Origin: Polaribacter sp. Q13
Lineage (GTDB): Bacteria; Bacteroidota; Bacteroidia; Flavobacteriales; Flavobacteriaceae
Length of the DNA stretch: 64,000 nucleotides
Assembly (NCBI RefSeq): GCF_016858305.2
Contig: NZ_CP074436.1
Coordinates: 268,001-332,000, forward strand
Reading direction: 5' to 3'
Both the position numbers and the translations under genes were made by a program. A model generated the notes under the pieces. The model was not told the origin of the DNA, searched no databases, and saw only the letters and a list, made by a program, of their open reading frames with translations. This document shows positions 63,147-64,000 of this stretch, one piece after another (within the stretch, counting starts at the first letter, position 1; every line of letters begins with the position of its first letter).

Positions 63147-64000
63147 ATGAAAATTAAATTTACGTTAACGATGTTTTTTGTATTGTGTTTTGTTAGTCTA
63201 AAAGCTCAAAATAAAGAAATAGATTTTTCGTTTCAAGACACTAATTTATCATTAGATAAAAGAGTAGAGATTTTGGTGTCTCAAATGACTACCGATGAAA
63301 AAATAGATCAACTAAGAAATGGTGCACCCGCAATTGAGAGATTAAAAGTGCCAGATTATGATTGGTGGAATGAAGCTTTACACGGTGTTGCCAGAAACGG
63401 AAAAGCAACTATTTTTCCGCAAGGAATTGGTGTAGGAGCAACCTTTGACCCTGAATTGGCAGAAAGAGTGGCATCAGCAATTTCTACAGAAGCAAGAGCA
63501 AAATATATTATTTCGCAGAAACATGGAAATCATAGTAAATATGCAGGTTTAACTTTTTGGACGCCCAATGTAAATATTTTTAGAGACCCACGTTGGGGAA
63601 GAGGACAAGAAACCTATGGAGAAGATCCTTTTTTAACCTCTAAAATAGGTGTGGCTTTTGTAAAAGGTTTGCAAGGTAACGATCCTAATTACTTAAAAAG
63701 TGCAGCTTGTGCTAAACATTATGCAGTACATTCTGGTCCGGAATCTATAAGACATCATTTTAATGCAGAACCTACAAAACAAGATTTATACGAAACGTAT
63801 TTACCTGCTTTTGAGGCGCTTGTAGTGGAAGGGAAAGTAGAAGGAGTTATGACAGCTTATAATGCTGTTTATGGTGTGCCTGCAGGAGCTAGTAAGTTTT
63901 TAATACAAGATATTTTAATTGATGATTGGAATTTTGATGGTTATGTAACTTCAGATTGTGGTGCTGTTAGTGGAATTTCTAATAAGTTGAAATACGTGAA
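63147..64000 (+). CDS. GH3 beta-xylosidase/beta-glucosidase-like enzyme (3' end outside the window)
   Basis: 284 complete codons are visible, starting MKIKFTLTMFF with a signal peptide ending near SLKAQN. The GH3 barrel shows DKRVEILVSQMTTDEKI, YDWWNEALHGVARNGKATIFP, FWTPNVNIFRDPRWGRGQETYGEDP, AKHYAVHSGPE and, close to the edge, YVTSDCGAV with the nucleophile Asp. The WWNEALHGVAR and VNIFRDPRWGRGQE blocks are those of the xylosidase-like branch, unlike the GH3 at 49075. The second domain and C-terminus lie beyond the right edge. Confidence 0.93.
   Translation, partial: MKIKFTLTMFFVLCFVSLKAQNKEIDFSFQDTNLSLDKRVEILVSQMTTDEKIDQLRNGAPAIERLKVPDYDWWNEALHGVARNGKATIFPQGIGVGATFDPELAERVASAISTEARAKYIISQKHGNHSKYAGLTFWTPNVNIFRDPRWGRGQETYGEDPFLTSKIGVAFVKGLQGNDPNYLKSAACAKHYAVHSGPESIRHHFNAEPTKQDLYETYLPAFEALVVEGKVEGVMTAYNAVYGVPAGASKFLIQDILIDDWNFDGYVTSDCGAVSGISNKLKYV

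Overview
The window looks like the chromosome of a marine flavobacterium (Bacteroidota, Flavobacteriaceae; a Polaribacter/Zobellia-like lifestyle). It is AT-rich. It carries SusC/SusD proteins, a type IX secretion sorting domain, lipoprotein signals, TAnnTTTG-type promoter elements, no obvious Shine-Dalgarno leaders, and enzymes for red-algal galactans. The genus is an inference; no marker gene is present.

Positions 1-27085 (minus strand) hold a nearly complete cobalamin (B12) locus. Read in the direction of transcription: cobQ, a threonine-phosphate decarboxylase-like gene, cbiB and a small NTPase; then a cobalamin riboswitch; then a TonB receptor, a ferredoxin-like protein, an SDR-SUMT fusion, cbiX, cbiL/cobI, a cobJ-cobH fusion, bluB, cbiET, a cbiG-cbiF fusion, cbiJ, cbiD, a NiCoT-like transporter, a fused ChlI-ChlD, cbiA, a PduO-type adenosyltransferase, cbiM, a CobW GTPase, a DUF6933-like protein and cobN, which runs off the left edge. 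Markers of early cobalt insertion (cbiX, cbiD, cbiG) sit beside the late-insertion CobN/ChlID chelatase. The nucleotide-loop genes cobU, cobS and cobT are not seen.

Positions 27391-38922 (plus strand) hold a LytTR response regulator and a Cache-domain histidine kinase. A 21-bp-period direct repeat typical of LytTR sites follows. Next come a large zinc metalloprotease, a SusC/SusD pair, a DUF5018-like lipoprotein and an M48-like lipoprotein peptidase. I read this as a two-component-controlled peptide or protein utilisation locus.

Positions 38923-39650 are a 728-base non-coding stretch with a perfect inverted repeat, a frameshifted gene relic and a terminator.

Positions 39651-64000 hold a polysaccharide utilisation locus. 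It contains GH86, GH117, two S1 sulfatases, two GH3 enzymes (one cut by the right edge), three GH43-like propeller lipoproteins, an alpha/beta hydrolase, a DUF6786 lipoprotein, a tandem pair of beta-helix proteins, a 12-Asp-box BNR lipoprotein and a TPR-LuxR membrane regulator on the opposite strand. GH86 plus GH117 points to agar or porphyran. Several enzymes have no assignable substrate. No SusC/SusD pair lies among these genes inside the window.
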